NCBI GenBank assembly: GCA_002368175.1
Contig: AP018172.1
Coordinates: 7,257,001 to 7,321,000 of the forward strand
Length of the DNA: 64,000 nt
From: Calothrix sp. NIES-2098
Lineage (GTDB): Bacteria > Cyanobacteriota > Cyanobacteriia > Cyanobacteriales > Nostocaceae
Reading direction: 5' to 3'
The notes beneath the pieces are model-generated. The model did not search any database and was not told the origin of the DNA. It saw only the letters and a program-made list of their open reading frames with translations. Position numbers and translations under genes: made by a program. Numbering within the stretch: the stretch's first letter is position 1; the number at the start of each line of letters is the position of its first letter. This document shows, piece after piece, positions 17,585 to 27,014 of the stretch.

Positions 17585-18881
17585 TTTTTATATTTCTCAT
17601 TTCTAATAAATGTATTTGTTTTAAAGCATAAGGAATAAATAATAGACTTAATAAGTAACCAGCATTACCTAAAATAGCACCAGTCAATCCTAAGCGGGAA
17701 CCGAGGAAATATATTAAGCTCAAAGACAATATACCACTGAGTAGATTAATAACTAAATTTATTTGCACAGCATCAACTGCAAACAGAATATAGTATCCTA
17801 CTGCATTCATGGAATAAGTAGTATAGATGATAGTAGCAATGCGAAAAGCTAATATAATTTCATCTGTTACTTTTGATGGCATGATTAAGTACATAACCAG
17901 ATATGCACTGATAAATAAGAGAATACCTATTCCTAAAGCAGTCAAGATATTAACTTGAAATGCTCGTTTTATCTGAGATTTTAATATTAGTAAATATTCT
18001 TGAGGATTGGCTATCAAATTACTTAATGCAGGAAGCAGTGGTTGCACAATTAATGCTGACAAAACATTGATTTGCGAAGTAATATTTGTGATAGCTGCAT
18101 AAACACCCAGAATTTCTGTACCCATTAATCCGCCAACAATTATGCGATCGCACTGCGTAAATAAAACTCCTCCTAAAGAAGCAAGCCATGTCATCAAACT
18201 GTAGCGAGTAATAACTAATATCTTTTTACGGTTCCATACAGGATACAGCTGAAGATGCCGCAGGATTAACCACCCTAACCAGATATGAGCAATCAATATT
18301 CCCAGATTGATGATGGCTTGATACTGCATTAAAGCAAGCGTTTTTCCTCCTAACCCAGCAACAATTAACAGTCCCACATTACTGGCTACTGACTGTATAG
18401 TTATCACAATGTTCATAGCAGCATATTGCTGATAGGCTTGCTCTACACCGATGATGACTTGCTGAAGCAATCTTGCCCAAACTACTATTCCCGCGATTTG
18501 CAGTGCTTGTACAGCCGCCAAACGCTGACTATTTTCTAACTTAGGAAAATAATTTACAAGATTTTCTGCACCCAACCAAAGAGCGATCGCTGCTAGAGTA
18601 GCCAATATCAGCATTGCTCCAACAGTTATTGTTAAAGTTTGCGATAGGCTTTCACTATCTTCCCTGCTTAAATCTTGCGATACAAATACAGTTGTGGTTG
18701 TGGAAAGACCAGCCTCAGCCAAAGTAACCATTGTCACCACAGCAGAAGCTAGTGTCCATAGCCCATACTCTTCAACGCCAATCAAGCGAATTAATACAGG
18801 TATTGTGAGTACAGCTAATCCAATCCTAATGGCTCCTGCCGCAGCATTATATAGCCCATTTTTTAATAATTTATCGTTCAC
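17568..18881 (-). CDS. Wzx-like lipid-linked oligosaccharide flippase
   Basis: A 437-residue member of the MOP/polysaccharide-transporter superfamily with about 12 membrane segments. It begins NGLYNAAAGAIRIGLAVL and keeps the LIGVEEYGLWTLA segment common to the family. It should move the finished repeat unit from the inner to the outer leaflet of the plasma membrane. The start is a GTG at 18881, with no in-frame ATG nearby. As the first gene of the minus-strand assembly run, its promoter should be in the 18882-18999 gap. The 3' end overlaps the FkbM gene. Confidence 0.87.
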   Translation of the reverse strand: MNDKLLKNGLYNAAAGAIRIGLAVLTIPVLIRLIGVEEYGLWTLASAVVTMVTLAEAGLSTTTTVFVSQDLSREDSESLSQTLTITVGAMLILATLAAIALWLGAENLVNYFPKLENSQRLAAVQALQIAGIVVWARLLQQVIIGVEQAYQQYAAMNIVITIQSVASNVGLLIVAGLGGKTLALMQYQAIINLGILIAHIWLGWLILRHLQLYPVWNRKKILVITRYSLMTWLASLGGVLFTQCDRIIVGGLMGTEILGVYAAITNITSQINVLSALIVQPLLPALSNLIANPQEYLLILKSQIKRAFQVNILTALGIGILLFISAYLVMYLIMPSKVTDEIILAFRIATIIYTTYSMNAVGYYILFAVDAVQINLVINLLSGILSLSLIYFLGSRLGLTGAILGNAGYLLSLLFIPYALKQIHLLEMRNIKNGITH

Positions 18882-18999
18882 TCAGACAATGATGATTTCT
18901 AGTTAATCGCTGCATTCTATCTCACATTGATAGATAAATTTCCTTCCTTGTGCAAATTGGTGAAATTTGTAGAAGACCCCGATAAACATCGTGCTATTA

Positions 19000-21192
19000 C
19001 TAAGTCCGAATTTTCAGTGTCTGAACATCAACCTTTCCATTCTTGGAGTGTCCATTTTGATGGTAGTAACCCTTGGAATAGTAGCCACCATAGCTGCTAC
19101 CAGCAGTAATACCATTGACAACCATTCCCAAAACCCGTTGTCCAGACTGCACTAGCAGAGTTTTTGTAGCACTAGCAGCCGCAGAGTCAACCACACCAGG
19201 ACGCACAACTAGCAAAATTCCATCTACTAACTTGCCCAATATTTGAGCATCAGCAACTGCTGTTAAAGGTGGAGCGTCAATAATCACAAAGTCATAATTA
19301 CTGGTAGCTTCTTGAATCAAACTCACCATGCGTTTTGACTCTAGGAGTGCGGCTGCATTTGGTGGAATTGTCCCCGCAGTCACCAAGTCTAAAGTCATCA
19401 GCGCTTCTTTGGTGGTGGTTGCTAACTCAGCTTGATTAACTAAAATATTACTCAGCCCTATCAGATTTGATTGTTCCCAAACTTTATGCTGACGAGGGCG
19501 ACGCATATCTGCATCAACCAAAAGTACTCGACGTCCTGTTTGTGCTGCTGCTACGGCCAAGTTTGCGGCCACAAAAGATTTACCCTCACCAGGAATCGAG
19601 CTACTTAGGACAATTACTTTCAGCGTTTTATCAGAAATGCTAAAACCTAAGTTAGTTTGTAGCATTTCAAAAGCTGCGGATTCAGGGGAATAAGGATTGT
19701 GAAGTACAGGCAATTCTGCGCTTCCTTCACCATCAACACCTTTAGGTTTTTCAGCTAACGGAATTGTACCCAATAAAGGATAGTCTAACAAGCGTTTGAC
19801 TTCCTCAATAGTCTTGAGAGAATTATCCGCAGCTTCTAGCATCAGTGCTGCACCTACACCTAGGGCAATTGCTAAAACTCCACCTAGCCCCAAGTTTAAG
19901 GGAACGATCGGAGAAACTGGCTTTTCAGGAACTAAAGCATCAGAAATTACTCGCGAATTACCAATGTTTTGGTTCTCTATTACCTCAACTTCCTGCAATT
20001 GCTTCATCAACTGTTCGTAAGTAATTTTCGCTACTTGCAATTGTCGCTGTAGCTGTAGCTGCTGCTGTTCGAGCCGAGGTAAAATATCCAAGCGTCTTTG
20101 ATTGGTTAAGTATACTTGCCGCAATGTAGCTACTCGATTGGTAAATGCCAACCGATCTACTTCTGATTTGACTAATGCTTCAGTCAAATTCTGCTTCAGT
20201 ACGCCTATCTGCAAATTTTGCTCTGGTACAAATTCTGAACTACCTATGGTTTGCGAAACTCTCCCTTCTAATTGGCTTCTTAAAGCCGCTGCTTTTTGAG
20301 CCAGATTAATTACGATGGGGTGTTCTTCACTAAAACGAGTCCGCGCTACTGCTAACTCGTCTTCTGCTTTTTGATATTCTGTCAGTACCTGCTGTATCCC
20401 TGGAGATTGGCTGAGAGTACTAAATTCCACAGCCTGTTGTGTATTTAATGCGATTTGACTTTGTAAGGCTTTGGTGCGACTTGTAGCATCGGCTAATCCG
20501 GCTTGGGCTTTCGTAATTTCGCCTAATAAATCCTTTAGACCTTCAACACCAGTTTTTGCTTCTACTTCTAGAGCTACTACTTTGTTTTGTTCTTTAAATC
20601 GGCGCAAGGCCATTTCTGCCTTTAAAACTCTTTTTTCTACTTCAGGTAATTGCCGATTCAAAAATTCCCTTGCAGACCTAGCTTCAGCTCTATTGGTGCG
20701 AACATTGCTTTCTAAGTAATAATTCATCAAGGAATTAAGTACCGTTGCAGCTTCCTCGGGATTTGTACTGTTGTAGGACAGCTGCATGACATCTGTTCCT
20801 CGAATCGTCTTCAGTTTCAGCTTTTTGAGAAACTTTTCAATTGAGAGTGGTTTACCCGATTTATCCTTCAGGTTAAGGCTAGCAATGGTTTTTTGGACTA
20901 TGGGGTTTGAGCGAATCACCTCAGCTTCTGTATCCACGGGGTTGCTGAGGTTAGTCAAACCACTCAGTTCTCCTACTTGTGAAGATAGACCAGTCAGAGA
21001 TGAAACTCCGCTTTGTTTGTTGAACAACAGTTTGGCTTGTGATTCGTACACTGGTTTTTGCACAAAAGTGACTAATGCTGTTAGACCAAACACGGAGCCT
21101 ATCACAACAGCTGTCACTGGCCAACGCCTTTTGAGTATCGGCCAGTATTCTTGAAAATCAATCAGGTCACGGTCGTCTCGCTTAGTAGGCAT
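19000..21192 (-). CDS. Wzc/BY-kinase: polysaccharide co-polymerase with tyrosine autokinase
   Basis: A 730-residue fusion of a Wzz-type chain-length domain and a bacterial tyrosine kinase. The N-terminal membrane segment is near residues 28-47, followed by a long coiled-coil periplasmic region (about 60-420) and a second membrane segment (about 435-455). The cytoplasmic kinase shows Walker A in SSSIPGEGKSFVAANLA, Walker A' in LLVDADMRRP and Walker B in FVIIDAPP. The C-terminus has a tyrosine cluster (YGGYYSKGYY), the autophosphorylation site. It should control export and chain length with the Wzx/Wzy proteins. I chose ATG 21192 over TTG 21216. Divergent to the sugar transferase at 21908. Confidence 0.93.
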   Translation of the reverse strand: MPTKRDDRDLIDFQEYWPILKRRWPVTAVVIGSVFGLTALVTFVQKPVYESQAKLLFNKQSGVSSLTGLSSQVGELSGLTNLSNPVDTEAEVIRSNPIVQKTIASLNLKDKSGKPLSIEKFLKKLKLKTIRGTDVMQLSYNSTNPEEAATVLNSLMNYYLESNVRTNRAEARSAREFLNRQLPEVEKRVLKAEMALRRFKEQNKVVALEVEAKTGVEGLKDLLGEITKAQAGLADATSRTKALQSQIALNTQQAVEFSTLSQSPGIQQVLTEYQKAEDELAVARTRFSEEHPIVINLAQKAAALRSQLEGRVSQTIGSSEFVPEQNLQIGVLKQNLTEALVKSEVDRLAFTNRVATLRQVYLTNQRRLDILPRLEQQQLQLQRQLQVAKITYEQLMKQLQEVEVIENQNIGNSRVISDALVPEKPVSPIVPLNLGLGGVLAIALGVGAALMLEAADNSLKTIEEVKRLLDYPLLGTIPLAEKPKGVDGEGSAELPVLHNPYSPESAAFEMLQTNLGFSISDKTLKVIVLSSSIPGEGKSFVAANLAVAAAQTGRRVLLVDADMRRPRQHKVWEQSNLIGLSNILVNQAELATTTKEALMTLDLVTAGTIPPNAAALLESKRMVSLIQEATSNYDFVIIDAPPLTAVADAQILGKLVDGILLVVRPGVVDSAAASATKTLLVQSGQRVLGMVVNGITAGSSYGGYYSKGYYHQNGHSKNGKVDVQTLKIRT

Positions 21193-21907
21193 AAATAATG
21201 TACCGAAAAACCACAAATAATTTGGGCTGGCACTGCTCTAGGTGCAAACACAATTATCGCCCCAACAAAATTAACCGGGGATGGCTAGTTCTGCAATTGA
21301 TCAGAAATTTTCCTTAAAATGTTCTGATTCCCAAAATGTCCCGACTATTTTATACTAATTTTTGTTCTTTAATTCACCAAAAATACTACCTTTGATAAAG
21401 TTATTGGTCTATATAGACTATAGTTATTAATTTCAAAATCAGACATAAATATTTTTTATGCTTGATTCTGAGGTTTGATTGAAAACTAATACTAAGTAAT
21501 TTGTTTAATTCTCTTATTTCTGTAAAGTCCACTGAGGTGCTAAAGTACCTGTGAATCAGTGTATTCCTGCCTAGGGTATAGATTTTACGCTTGATTCCAA
21601 TATCCAAGAATTATTTTTTGGGAAATAACAAGTCATGTAAAGTACTTATTTCCAAAATAGCTGTCGCTATGTTAATTTTTTTTGTGATAAAAGGGACTAA
21701 TTATTATCGCAGAAACACTTAAAATACTCTTAAACTAAACTGAGCTAATCAAATTTACTTAAATTTACTTTATTATCCAGCCATAAATTGGCAAATGGAA
21801 ATACATACTCAAGGTAATGAAATTTTAGGGTTAAGCATCTTAAAGCACAAAAATTCTACTACCTATAGATCGTTTATCTCAGACTTTAAGAGTAGTATAA
21901 AATACTT
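21193..21907. other. Intergenic divergent control region, no gene
   Basis: A 715-base AT-rich gap lies between the divergent Wzc-type kinase gene and the long sugar transferase gene. Both must be started from here. I found no perfect NtcA-type palindrome and no strong terminator. Short open frames (for example 21401-21607 and 21795-21992) have no coding character. TATAAAAT just before 21908 resembles a -10 box but is too close to the start codon to serve it alone. Confidence 0.5.
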
Positions 21908-23323
21908 ATGTTCAATATACCATTTCACGGTTACAGGGGAAGCATTCAATTACTCAAAATCCCACGCTTCATGCCTGTATTGCTTTTGGTAGGAGATATT
22001 TTCAGCTTATTTGTCTGTTTGGGGGTGGCCTTTTGGTTACGCCAAGGTCAAATATTTGAGGCTTTTGCTCCGGTTGTTTGCGTATTTATACTGCTAGTTC
22101 TGGCAGGTCTTTATCTGGCAGATACGTATCACCCAGATACTCAGATAGCAGGTTTGCGTGCTCCGGCTCGGATTGTGATTAGCAGTGCGATCGTTGGTGC
22201 GATCGCTTATGCCTTAATTTACCTACTGGGTTGGGGTCAGCACGCACTGATAGAGCAAGGAATTTTACTTGTTAGCCTAGGAATATTTACCATCTGGGCA
22301 GTAATCTTCAGATTATGGGCAGTTAAGTGGTTGCGATCGCACGCCGAGCAAAGTCTGTGGTTAATGCTAGGTGCAGGCAAAAGCGGTATAAAATTTGCCC
22401 AATTGTTCCTCGAACACAACCCATTGGGACGATTGGTAGTGCTTGCAGAACCAGAGCCAGAACTGAGCGAATTAGCCAAAAGCTCATCTCAGTTAAGTTA
22501 CGGAGGTGCTTTCAATGACTTGTCTGCTTGGAGTCAGCAATCTTGGTCAGGGGTAGTAGTAGCCAGCCCAATGGATTTTTCGGATACCCAGGTGCAGCAG
22601 TTAATGCAACTACGACTGCAAGGTATTCCAACTTACAGGCTACCAGATATTTGCGAAACCCTATGGTACAAACTCCCATCTTCCCTACTAGAGGATAGCT
22701 GGTTAGCTTTTAGCGCTGGTTTTAACTTAGTACCTGGTGGTATTAGCTTGAAGGTGAAGCGGTTGGTAGACCTGATACTGGCAGGTTTGTTACTAATCTT
22801 TTTATTTCCATTGATGCTATTAGCAATAGTGGCAATCAAGCTGGACAGTCCAGGTTCAGTGTTTTACAGTCAAGTCCGTACAGGATTGTACGGTAAGCCA
22901 TTTAGGGTTTACAAATTTCGCTCCATGTATCAGGATGCTGAAAAACGAGGGGCACAATGGGCAAGTCAACGAGATCCGCGAATTACGAGAGTAGGGTATT
23001 GGCTGCGAGTTTTGCGAATTGACGAACTACCACAAATTTTTAACGTGCTACGCGGAGATATGAGTCTGATTGGCCCCCGTCCAGAAAGACCAGAGTTTGA
23101 TGTCAAGCTCAAAGAAGCAATTCCTTACTACGAGTTGCGTTATTTAGTAAAACCGGGAATTACAGGCTGGGCCCAGGTGCTTTATCCCTATGGTGCTTCA
23201 GTTGAGGATGCTTATGAAAAGCTGGCTTACGACCTCTACTACATCAAAAATTATTCCTTATGGTTGGATATAGCGATCGCCTTTAAAACTGTTAGGGTTG
23301 TTTTGTTAGGAAAAGGTAGATGA
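21908..23323 (+). CDS. Polyprenyl glycosylphosphotransferase, long WbaP/WcaJ type
   Basis: A 471-residue initiating enzyme that transfers a sugar-1-phosphate to undecaprenyl phosphate. The N-terminal half has four membrane segments (about residues 20-135) and a nucleotide-binding-like domain (LMLGAGKSGIKFAQL near 150). A fifth hydrophobic segment (LVDLILAGLLLIFLFPL) precedes the catalytic domain with KFRSMYQDAEKRGAQWA, DPRITRVGYWLR, IDELPQIFNVLRGDMSLIGPRPERPEF and KPGITGWAQV. It is the second initiating transferase of the window, so two separate glycans may be started here. It overlaps galE by four bases (ATGA), which ties its donor to UDP-galactose or UDP-glucose by context. Confidence 0.92.
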   Translation: MFNIPFHGYRGSIQLLKIPRFMPVLLLVGDIFSLFVCLGVAFWLRQGQIFEAFAPVVCVFILLVLAGLYLADTYHPDTQIAGLRAPARIVISSAIVGAIAYALIYLLGWGQHALIEQGILLVSLGIFTIWAVIFRLWAVKWLRSHAEQSLWLMLGAGKSGIKFAQLFLEHNPLGRLVVLAEPEPELSELAKSSSQLSYGGAFNDLSAWSQQSWSGVVVASPMDFSDTQVQQLMQLRLQGIPTYRLPDICETLWYKLPSSLLEDSWLAFSAGFNLVPGGISLKVKRLVDLILAGLLLIFLFPLMLLAIVAIKLDSPGSVFYSQVRTGLYGKPFRVYKFRSMYQDAEKRGAQWASQRDPRITRVGYWLRVLRIDELPQIFNVLRGDMSLIGPRPERPEFDVKLKEAIPYYELRYLVKPGITGWAQVLYPYGASVEDAYEKLAYDLYYIKNYSLWLDIAIAFKTVRVVLLGKGR

Positions 23324-24420
23324 AAACAAAAGTATTGGTAACAGGCGGCGCGGGTTACATTGGTTCCCATGTGGTGCGCCAACTAGGTGAAGCTGGTTAT
23401 GACGTGGTGGTTTACGATAATTGCTCTACAGGTTCTCCGAAAGCTGTACTGTATGGTGAGTTAATTATTGGTGATTTAGCAGATACAGACCGTCTTTACC
23501 AAGTCTTTGCCAAACATCGATTTAGTGCAGTGCTGCACTTTGCCGCTAGTTTAGTTGTACCAGAATCCGTTGCCAATCCCCTTGACTACTACGCTAACAA
23601 CACCCGCAATACCCTGAATTTGCTTCGCTGTTGTAATGTGTTGGATGTTAACCAATTCATATTTTCCAGCACTGCCGCAGTGTATGGCGAACCTGAAGAA
23701 AATCCAGTTACAGAGTCTACCCCTACTTTACCGATTAATCCCTATGGACGCTCAAAATTGATGAGCGAATGGCTAATTCAAGATTACAGTTTAGCGTCTC
23801 GTCTCAGGTATGTTACTCTGCGTTACTTCAATGTTGGCGGTGCTGACCCTTGTGGAAGGTTGGGGCAAAGTTTGCGCAATGTAACACACTTAATTGCAGC
23901 GGCTTGTAATGCTGCACTCAAACGCCAGTCAGAATTGCGAATTTTTGGCACAGATTTTCCTACTCCAGATGGTACTGGAATTCGGGACTATATTCATGTT
24001 GAAGATTTAGCAGCTGCTCATGTCGATGCTTTACGCTACCTAGAACAAGGTGGAGAAAGCCAAACTCTCAATTGTGGTTATGGACAAGGTTATAGCGTCC
24101 GACAAGTAATTGAACGGGTCAAGGCAATTTCTGGGGTAGATTTCCCTGTGATTGAAGCAGACCGCCGCCCAGGAGACCCCGCTTGTGTGACAGCTTGTGC
24201 AGATAAAATCCGGATGGTACTGGGCTGGGAACCTAAATATAACGATTTGGATGCGATCGTGTACACTACCTTTGCTTGGGAAATGCATCAGGAAAGCCTT
24301 CAACAAGCAACAGGCGCGAGGCAAAAACTTGTGTCCATCAGTAAGGAAAGAATTGCCAGATCTAAGCTGAAATTGCCTTTAAGTTACCTAAATAAACCTC
24401 TGGCAATCAACAATGAATAA
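23320..24420 (+). CDS. galE: UDP-glucose 4-epimerase
   Basis: Interconverts UDP-glucose and UDP-galactose with bound NAD. The 366-residue SDR shows GGAGYIGSHVVRQL at residues 8-21, SSTAAVYGEPEE, and the YGRSK catalytic pair near residue 146. RYFNVGGADP and GIRDYIHVEDLA are typical of GalE. A basic tail of about 30 residues after the usual C-terminus has no recognised motif. Translation is probably coupled to the preceding glycosylphosphotransferase by the ATGA overlap, so it may supply that enzyme's donor sugar. Confidence 0.93.
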   Translation: MKTKVLVTGGAGYIGSHVVRQLGEAGYDVVVYDNCSTGSPKAVLYGELIIGDLADTDRLYQVFAKHRFSAVLHFAASLVVPESVANPLDYYANNTRNTLNLLRCCNVLDVNQFIFSSTAAVYGEPEENPVTESTPTLPINPYGRSKLMSEWLIQDYSLASRLRYVTLRYFNVGGADPCGRLGQSLRNVTHLIAAACNAALKRQSELRIFGTDFPTPDGTGIRDYIHVEDLAAAHVDALRYLEQGGESQTLNCGYGQGYSVRQVIERVKAISGVDFPVIEADRRPGDPACVTACADKIRMVLGWEPKYNDLDAIVYTTFAWEMHQESLQQATGARQKLVSISKERIARSKLKLPLSYLNKPLAINNE

Positions 24421-24547
24421 TTTATCGCCAATAAACACTGAGAAAAACTACTTATATAAGGTAATACAAATTCTCAAAATTGATTACTCAGAAACTCTTG
24501 GTCATCAGGCTTTCTTAATTTTGAATTGCGAGAAAGGGGTAATTTCA

Positions 24548-25054
24548 TCATTCAGATGCAGGTAAAAGATAAATTCCCCCAGAGATTAATGTCAGAATGA
24601 CAGAAACCCAAAAAGCAATCAAGGCTGGGGTTTGCCACTCTGGTGAGAGGGGTGCAATTAAAAGTGCGATCGCAATTATTTGACTCACGGTTTTGAGTTT
24701 ACCCCAAATATTCGCCCCAGTGATTTGAGTTTGATTTACCCGCCAACCAGCGATCGCTAGTTCTCGCGCTAAGATAAGAAACACTCCCCAAGCAGGCACT
24801 TTGCCTAATTCAATCAACACCATCAACGGCGCAAGTACTAAAAATTTATCTACTAAAGGATCGAGAAACTTTCCTAAATCGCTAATTTGGTTGAGTTTTC
24901 GCGCTAAATAGCCATCTAACCAATCAGTTAATGCAGCGACTAAAAAAATTGCCAGACATATCCACTTGGCTTGGTTTGTAGGGTTGTATAAGCCGTAAAG
25001 CAGAAATGGTATCCCTAATAAACGCGAAAACGTAATCCAGTTGGGTATGGTCAT
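24548..25054 (-). CDS. pgsA: CDP-diacylglycerol-glycerol-3-phosphate 3-phosphatidyltransferase
   Basis: Makes phosphatidylglycerol phosphate, the precursor of the phosphatidylglycerol that thylakoid membranes require. The CDP-alcohol phosphotransferase signature DG-x2-AR-x8-G-x3-D-x3-D is complete (DGYLARKLNQISDLGKFLDP continuing to LVD). The protein has four to five membrane segments. I use the ATG at 25054 (MTIPNWITFSRLLGIP, the normal family start) rather than the TTG at 25072, giving 168 residues. It stands apart from the glycan genes and is probably a separate housekeeping unit. Confidence 0.93.
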   Translation of the reverse strand: MTIPNWITFSRLLGIPFLLYGLYNPTNQAKWICLAIFLVAALTDWLDGYLARKLNQISDLGKFLDPLVDKFLVLAPLMVLIELGKVPAWGVFLILARELAIAGWRVNQTQITGANIWGKLKTVSQIIAIALLIAPLSPEWQTPALIAFWVSVILTLISGGIYLLPASE

Positions 25055-25182
25055 AAGCAATTCAAAATTCAAAATTACCTTTAGTGTAAATTAAATCTTG
25101 AAATACTTGTAATTTCCTAGTTATTACCACATCGACTTTCGTACCTAAAGACAGGGAAATGATGGGAGCATTACGCAATATA

Positions 25183-25896
25183 TTAAATTGTATCTGGGTC
25201 GATATTTAACTCTCGCAACTTAGCAGCTAATCTTTCTGCTTTTTGTTGAGCAATTTCTTTTTGCTGACGTTCTGACTCTGCGATTTCTTCAGGTGTAGGA
25301 ACTAACTCACCTTGTGGCGTAAAAAATCTTACTAACCCTTGATAAATTCCCAAATACAACTCTAACTGTTGACTCCACAAATGCCCTTGATTATTGGGTT
25401 CTAGAGGTTGATATTTACCATCAACTAAATGAAACCCTGCGAATTCTAAGGTGTATGGATCGAACCAAAAATAATCGGGAGTACGGAAAGTATTTTGGTA
25501 AAGATTTTTCTTCAACCCTCTGTCAGTATTAACTGTTGATTCCGAAAGAATTTCTAAAATTAGATTGGGATATTTACCATCTTCTTCCCACACCACCCAA
25601 CTTTTACGAGTTTTGCGTTCTGTATCTAGTACAACAAAAAAATCGGGGCCTCGGAATTGTTCATCTTTGCGCTTCTTGTGACTATAGTAAATTGTGAGAT
25701 TTCCGGCAGCGTAAAAATCATTCCTATCTCGCCACAACCATTTTAAACATTTGAGTAAGAGCATGATTTGCTCTAAATGTAGTTCTGTTTCCAAGGGAGG
25801 CTCATCAGAGTATAAATCACCTGGAGGCAAGATAACATTTTCTGTGATGTCTTTGATAGTCTCTTGATTATTCTCTAATTCTTGAGCTAGGGACAT
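25183..25896 (-). CDS. Uma2-family (DUF820) putative endonuclease
   Basis: A 237-residue member of the Uma2/DUF820 family, hugely expanded in cyanobacteria and of restriction-endonuclease-like fold. The core segments GPDFFVVLD and PNLILEILSEST fit the PD-(D/E)xK layout, followed by KKNLYQNTFRTPDYFWFDP. The last 45 residues are a Glu/Gln/Lys-rich coiled coil common in the family. The biological role is unknown; many copies are thought to come from transposon or toxin lineages. No obvious antitoxin lies next to it. Confidence 0.88.
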   Translation of the reverse strand: MSLAQELENNQETIKDITENVILPPGDLYSDEPPLETELHLEQIMLLLKCLKWLWRDRNDFYAAGNLTIYYSHKKRKDEQFRGPDFFVVLDTERKTRKSWVVWEEDGKYPNLILEILSESTVNTDRGLKKNLYQNTFRTPDYFWFDPYTLEFAGFHLVDGKYQPLEPNNQGHLWSQQLELYLGIYQGLVRFFTPQGELVPTPEEIAESERQQKEIAQQKAERLAAKLRELNIDPDTI

Positions 25897-26053
25897 AATT
25901 TTGGTGAGAGTATTAGTAGTTTATGGGTTTATTTTAACTCTCGTCAGTAGTTAAAAAGTCTGCGGTTTCTTAGTAGATATGTCTTTGAGCGTGTTGATGC
26001 TGGGAAATAAATCCTCAAAATCTTGTTTGTCTCTGACTGTAAAGTAGCGGAAG

Positions 26054-26809
26054 CTATGCTACAAGGTGAGATAAAAGCTCTTCCCATCTTGCTAAAATCA
26101 TGTCTGTGTAATCTTTGCAATTAATGTTATAAGCTCCTATAGCGAAACCATCGTTCATCTCTACTAGAGCAGTTTCTCCAGAATCCAAAACTCCAAAATC
26201 AATTGCATATCCTGCATAGGATTCTCCTGCATTATCCAGAGTTTTGATAGCGCGATGGACTTTATCAATATCTAGTACAGCATTGGCGTTCCCATCATAA
26301 CAATCGATACTTCTAATTTCTGAGCGAACAACATAGATGCGATACTCACTCAGCCAAGACACTACTTCTGAACACAGCAACTTTTCCTGACGCGATACTC
26401 CATAAACTCGGTATAAATCATATTCTGATTCAAAGACACAACCTGTAAAGCGTTTGCGGCGTACAGCAGGTTTAGCAAATATTGAAGAATATTTGGCGTT
26501 GCGAAGTTTTTGTTCTAACTCTAAAAGCGTAGATGTCCATATCCGACGGTGCATGAAGTTGCTCAAAGAAGGGGGATAATCGTTTGGTAAAGGTTCAGGG
26601 ATACCAAGCTGTTTTAATGCACCTAAAACACAAGGCATATCACCCACAACTAAAGAACAATCGTTGAGTGAAAGTTGTCGCCGCTGAATTCGCTTTTGGG
26701 TATAAAAGGTGATGGGAATGCCACGTTTTCTTAGTTCTTCAGTAACAAGTTGCTCCTCGTGTCGAAGTTTGCCATTACCTTGTTCTTGAATAAAAGCTTG
26801 AGAAATCAA
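26054..26809 (-). CDS. ATP-grasp domain protein (DUF4343-like), no ATG start
   Basis: About 250 residues resembling the ATP-grasp proteins of the DUF4343 type. FAKPAVRRKRFTGCVF provides the ATP-binding Lys, EYRIYVVRSEIRSI forms the next strand pair, and YAIDFGVLDSGETALVEMNDGFAIG contains the metal-binding Asp/Glu/Asn. Such enzymes form amide or ester bonds at the cost of ATP; the substrate here is unknown. The only start consistent with the N-terminal fold is TTG at 26809, since the frame opens at a stop at 26827 with no ATG or GTG between. The start codon may have decayed. The gene is isolated, with gaps on both sides. Confidence 0.72.
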   Translation of the reverse strand: MISQAFIQEQGNGKLRHEEQLVTEELRKRGIPITFYTQKRIQRRQLSLNDCSLVVGDMPCVLGALKQLGIPEPLPNDYPPSLSNFMHRRIWTSTLLELEQKLRNAKYSSIFAKPAVRRKRFTGCVFESEYDLYRVYGVSRQEKLLCSEVVSWLSEYRIYVVRSEIRSIDCYDGNANAVLDIDKVHRAIKTLDNAGESYAGYAIDFGVLDSGETALVEMNDGFAIGAYNINCKDYTDMILARWEELLSHLVA

Positions 26810-27014
26810 TACTAATTCACAAAGTCAATCATAAATTGCTTTAGTTTGATAGCCTGAAACTATCACCCCACCAAAATCATACAAGAGGCAGAGTTGCTGT
26901 CAATACTTAAAATTATTGCCTAAAAAATGATTTATATCACAGATGTTGGATCTCCACATCTCTGCCTAGGCGTGGGATGATCTGTGTTCTGAGATTCTCT
27001 AAATTATACGAACC

